NCBI RefSeq assembly: GCF_004027225.2
Contig: NC_044278.2
Coordinates: 93,798,743 to 93,862,742, forward strand
Source: Strigops habroptila
Taxonomy: Eukaryota > Chordata > Aves > Psittaciformes > Psittacidae
Reading direction: 5' to 3'
Length of the DNA stretch: 64,000 bases
Shown here: in pieces, positions 61,341 to 64,000 of the stretch
How positions within the stretch are numbered: position 1 is the stretch's first letter
How the letters are laid out: every line of letters begins with the position of its first letter
Notes under the pieces: generated by a model
The model's database searches: none
What the model was told of the DNA's origin: nothing
The model's input: the letters and a program-made list of their open reading frames with translations, nothing else
Position numbers and translations under genes: made by a program

Positions 61341-62750
61341 TGGAGATCCCTGCCTGTCACTGGCTGGGGTATCCTGCCACCCCAGCAAAGCAGATGAGCC
61401 AGGGTAAACCCCAGCCCAGTTCCCAGCACATGTGGCTTTTAGCCACAGAAAGGCAGACCCCTGGCACCTCATGGCCACATGGCTCATGCATGAGGCATCA
61501 CTGGTTCAGGCTCCTCACTCCTGCGATGGCCTTATTGTAATATATTTGTGCTGAATAACACATATTTCTTGCAAAGAAAGGTGGGTGTTTCTGTGCAGGG
61601 GGAGCTTGGCAGCTCTGAATACTGAGCAGCCATTTCCTCAAAGCAGTAGGATTCAACCTGGTAATCAACCCTATTAGCGATAAAAGGAACTGTATAAATG
61701 TCAAGCCAGGTTCAATAAATAAGCACTAACACATTTAGAAATGGCTTAGAAAGGGGAATTAAAGTTTTGCTGTTAATTATGTTTCTTATTTTAGATTTTC
61801 TGTCAATTCTAGCTCTTCCATTCAAATGAGACACTGCTAAGATGAAGGAAATGAGATGGCCTGAAAGCTGGAGGTGGGCAAAGCTGTTTATATATAATAG
61901 AGAGCTAATGGGGACCTTTGCCTCTCTCATGGGCCCCTGGAAGCACAGTAAAAATGGGGTCATCAGACCTTTCAGTTAGATACCTTCCAGCCTCCTGTTA
62001 TAGTGTGTCCCAGATCCTCTGGTACCTCTTGATCCCACTAGAGTCAGATGAGGAGGGCAGGCTCCTCTGACCAGCTGAAGGCATGCAGACCAGGATATAG
62101 ACAAGCAGCAGCAGGAAGCATGGCTTGCTGGGGGCACATTTTATAAGCAGCTTCAGAAATCAGTACTGGTTTTGACAACCAACCCTACCCCTCTGGACCC
62201 AGCCACCTCCAGTGCTGCCTGGATGGAAGCAGCTCACGCACGCCTGGTGCTTTGATGCAATAATGACACATAACAGATACTGATGGCAGAGGCTAATCCA
62301 GTCTGCCCCATAATGTCCCCAGTCAATCATGCAATATTCTGTTATTGGAAAAACTCATTTTTGCACCTCTGATGGTAATCAGTGTATGCCCTGAAGCACA
62401 AGGCTTGATAGCCTGTGTAATTTGCAACCTAGCTAAGTGTAACTGCAGATGTTAATCCTATTTATACAAATGCCTGACAAGCAAAAGCAGGGATGGAGAG
62501 ATGAGCTACAGGAGAAGGCGTAGAGCTGGATTTCCATGAATTCTCCTGCAGGTTTCAAGCTGCTGCACCCAGTGATGGAAGACCAAGGACTTTGGGGTGG
62601 TCAAAGGGAGGTAGCACAGGCAGTGACTGCAGCTGTGCCCCTCCTTTGGCTTGGTATCTGTTCTGGAAAATGATGGAGCAGACCTCACCATGAAGCAGGT
62701 CACTGCTCCAGGCAACCACTCTCTAGCTACAAATGTGTGTCAAAGCTGGT

Positions 62751-62830
62751 GAAAAAAAACAAACAAAACGAGGGAAAAAAAAAAGGGGGGGGGGGGGGGG
62801 TAGGGGAGAGGTGGAAAGACAGGAAAAGCA
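62751..62830. repeat. Purine tract with A10-G16
   Basis: Ten A (62775-62784) directly followed by sixteen G (62785-62800) inside about 80 bases of almost pure purine on this strand. Confidence 0.9.
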
Positions 62831-63089
62831 AAAACCTCTTCTGTCTGCTCTCTCCCCTTTTTATCCCAAACAGAAAGGAAGTGCTTTGTGTCCCAGGTCT
62901 TTCTTTCACAGCCTGGTTCCTCTGAGGACGGCACATATCCAGACAGAAGAAAAGAGGATTTGCTTTGTCTGCACTATCTTGTCATCAAACTTTCAGAGGA
63001 CAACCAGGAGTGTTGCCCTACTGAGCTTATCTCCCTTCTGCTTCTGGGGTCAGCCGCTCTTTGCTTTGTAGTTTTAATTTTGCAATTTT

Positions 63090-63370
63090 GCTAAATTCCT
63101 TCTCCTCTAAGTTTTGCTTCTAATTTATATCCACCTCTCCTTTCAATGTCTCACTCTCTGGTTTTCCACTACCTCTCTCACTCTGCCTCTCTCTTACTCC
63201 TTATTCTTATTTTCCTCTCCTCTCTCGGGTCTGTCCTCCTTAGTTTTTTGTTCATATGCCCACAGCTATTGATATTTTTTCCTTCTCCAATATAATATTT
63301 ATTTATTTATTTCTCAGATTCCCAGTTTTCCTTCTTCCATGCCCTTTTCCAACTTTTTTTTTTTACCAAA
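63090..63370. repeat. T/C-rich low-complexity region
   Basis: About 280 bases dominated by TCTC, CCTC and TTTT runs. No gene features. Confidence 0.6.
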
Positions 63371-64000
63371 CTACATATTTTTCTTGCCTCCCGTGGTCTC
63401 TGACACCCCATGACCCACCGGCCTCGGCTTTGCAGGAGCTGTTACCTGTGGATGATAATGGTCCCATCAGGAGGGACCCAGCATCACAGGGATCAAGCTG
63501 CCCACTAGCGTTTCCAGACATGGATTTCCTTGGCTTTGCTCCCTTCCCAACAGCCCCACAACACCCAGCACCTGCACCCTGATACATTACTGCTGGCATC
63601 ATCCTTGTCCTGCAGGATCAATGAAATAGCAGCATTTCCCTGGTCTTATTCCAGGTTTAGCTAACCTAAACCAAACACCAAAACTCCCACAAACTCCAAC
63701 CAAGGAAAACCCAGCTCCATGACTATTTAGTTAAGAATGATACCTCTGGAAAACATAGCTACAAACTACCCTGAATTTGTTGTGCTTTGTTTTCCCGCTG
63801 TTCATCTCTAGGGATGTCTCCTGCTTGGTCAAGATACATGAGATGCACTAAGAGCACACACTTGGGGGTACATGCAGCACTTAACCTGACCAACACATCC
63901 TCTCTGCCTCGTTACGCTGAGTTCTGTTGTTTAGAGCAAGGCTGTGACAGCTTGGCTCTGTTGCACATTTCCATAGCTGCAGGAGACCCGACTGTGGCCA

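Larger units (their letters stand above)
59291..64000. other. Intergenic region, no gene recognised
   Basis: Open frames reach 182 codons near 61 kb, but the frame runs through a CCTCTT repeat and overlaps equally open reverse frames, so I do not accept it. The notable content is simple sequence: a pyrimidine repeat near 61.24 kb, an A/G tract near 62.78 kb and a T/C-rich stretch at 63.1-63.4 kb. Confidence 0.5.

Noticed and set aside
60992-61540. 182-codon plus frame
   Set aside because: It crosses the CCTCTT repeat (Leu/Phe/Ser run) and the opposite strand is equally open; there are no conserved motifs.
1-64000. CRISPR arrays, tRNA or rRNA genes, bacterial operons, viral gene clusters
   Set aside because: I looked for direct repeat-spacer patterns, cloverleaf arms and dense one-strand gene runs and saw none; the content is that of a vertebrate chromosome.

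Overview
The window is vertebrate nuclear DNA, almost certainly from a bird. It holds about eleven CR1 LINE fragments in both orientations and, in one intron, an LTR of a type I associate with neoavian genomes. Introns are compact and both gene starts are CpG-rich. It carries two complete, intact protein-coding genes on the + strand and probable pieces of a third on the - strand. Gene names rest on the reconstructed proteins and on my knowledge of the families; no search was run.

Region 1, about 1-3650, is upstream intergenic DNA with no gene I recognise, one CR1 3' end with an A tract, and a possible old LTR-like stretch. Region 2, about 3650-16505, is SLC25A30 (kidney mitochondrial carrier protein 1): a CpG-rich promoter, a non-coding first exon and nine coding exons giving 290 aa. 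Its introns fall into three splicing classes: ordinary U2 GT-AG, one U2 GC-AG, and a last intron with textbook U12 (minor spliceosome) signals. Region 3, 16506-17271, is a gap of less than 0.8 kb made of one reversed CR1 and the COG3 CpG island. Region 4, 17272 to about 50350, is COG3 (conserved oligomeric Golgi complex subunit 3), with 23 exons, an 824-aa open frame and a 3' UTR of about 2.1 kb.

Region 5, about 50350-64000, is mostly intergenic. On the - strand between 57.3 and 52.2 kb it has a series of open stretches flanked by usable splice sites. Four successive ones join in a consistent frame, and the last carries a motif I recognise from the FAM194/ERICH6 family. In mammals ERICH6B lies just downstream of COG3 on the opposite strand, so this is most likely the avian ERICH6B locus, incompletely resolved here. 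The rest is CR1 remnants and simple repeats.

The genes do not form a pathway. SLC25A30 is an inner mitochondrial membrane carrier and COG3 is a Golgi vesicle tether. I found no CRISPR array, operon or other prokaryotic-type system. The most notable observations are the U12 intron and mixed splice classes of SLC25A30, its tight tandem arrangement with COG3, and the unfinished minus-strand gene.
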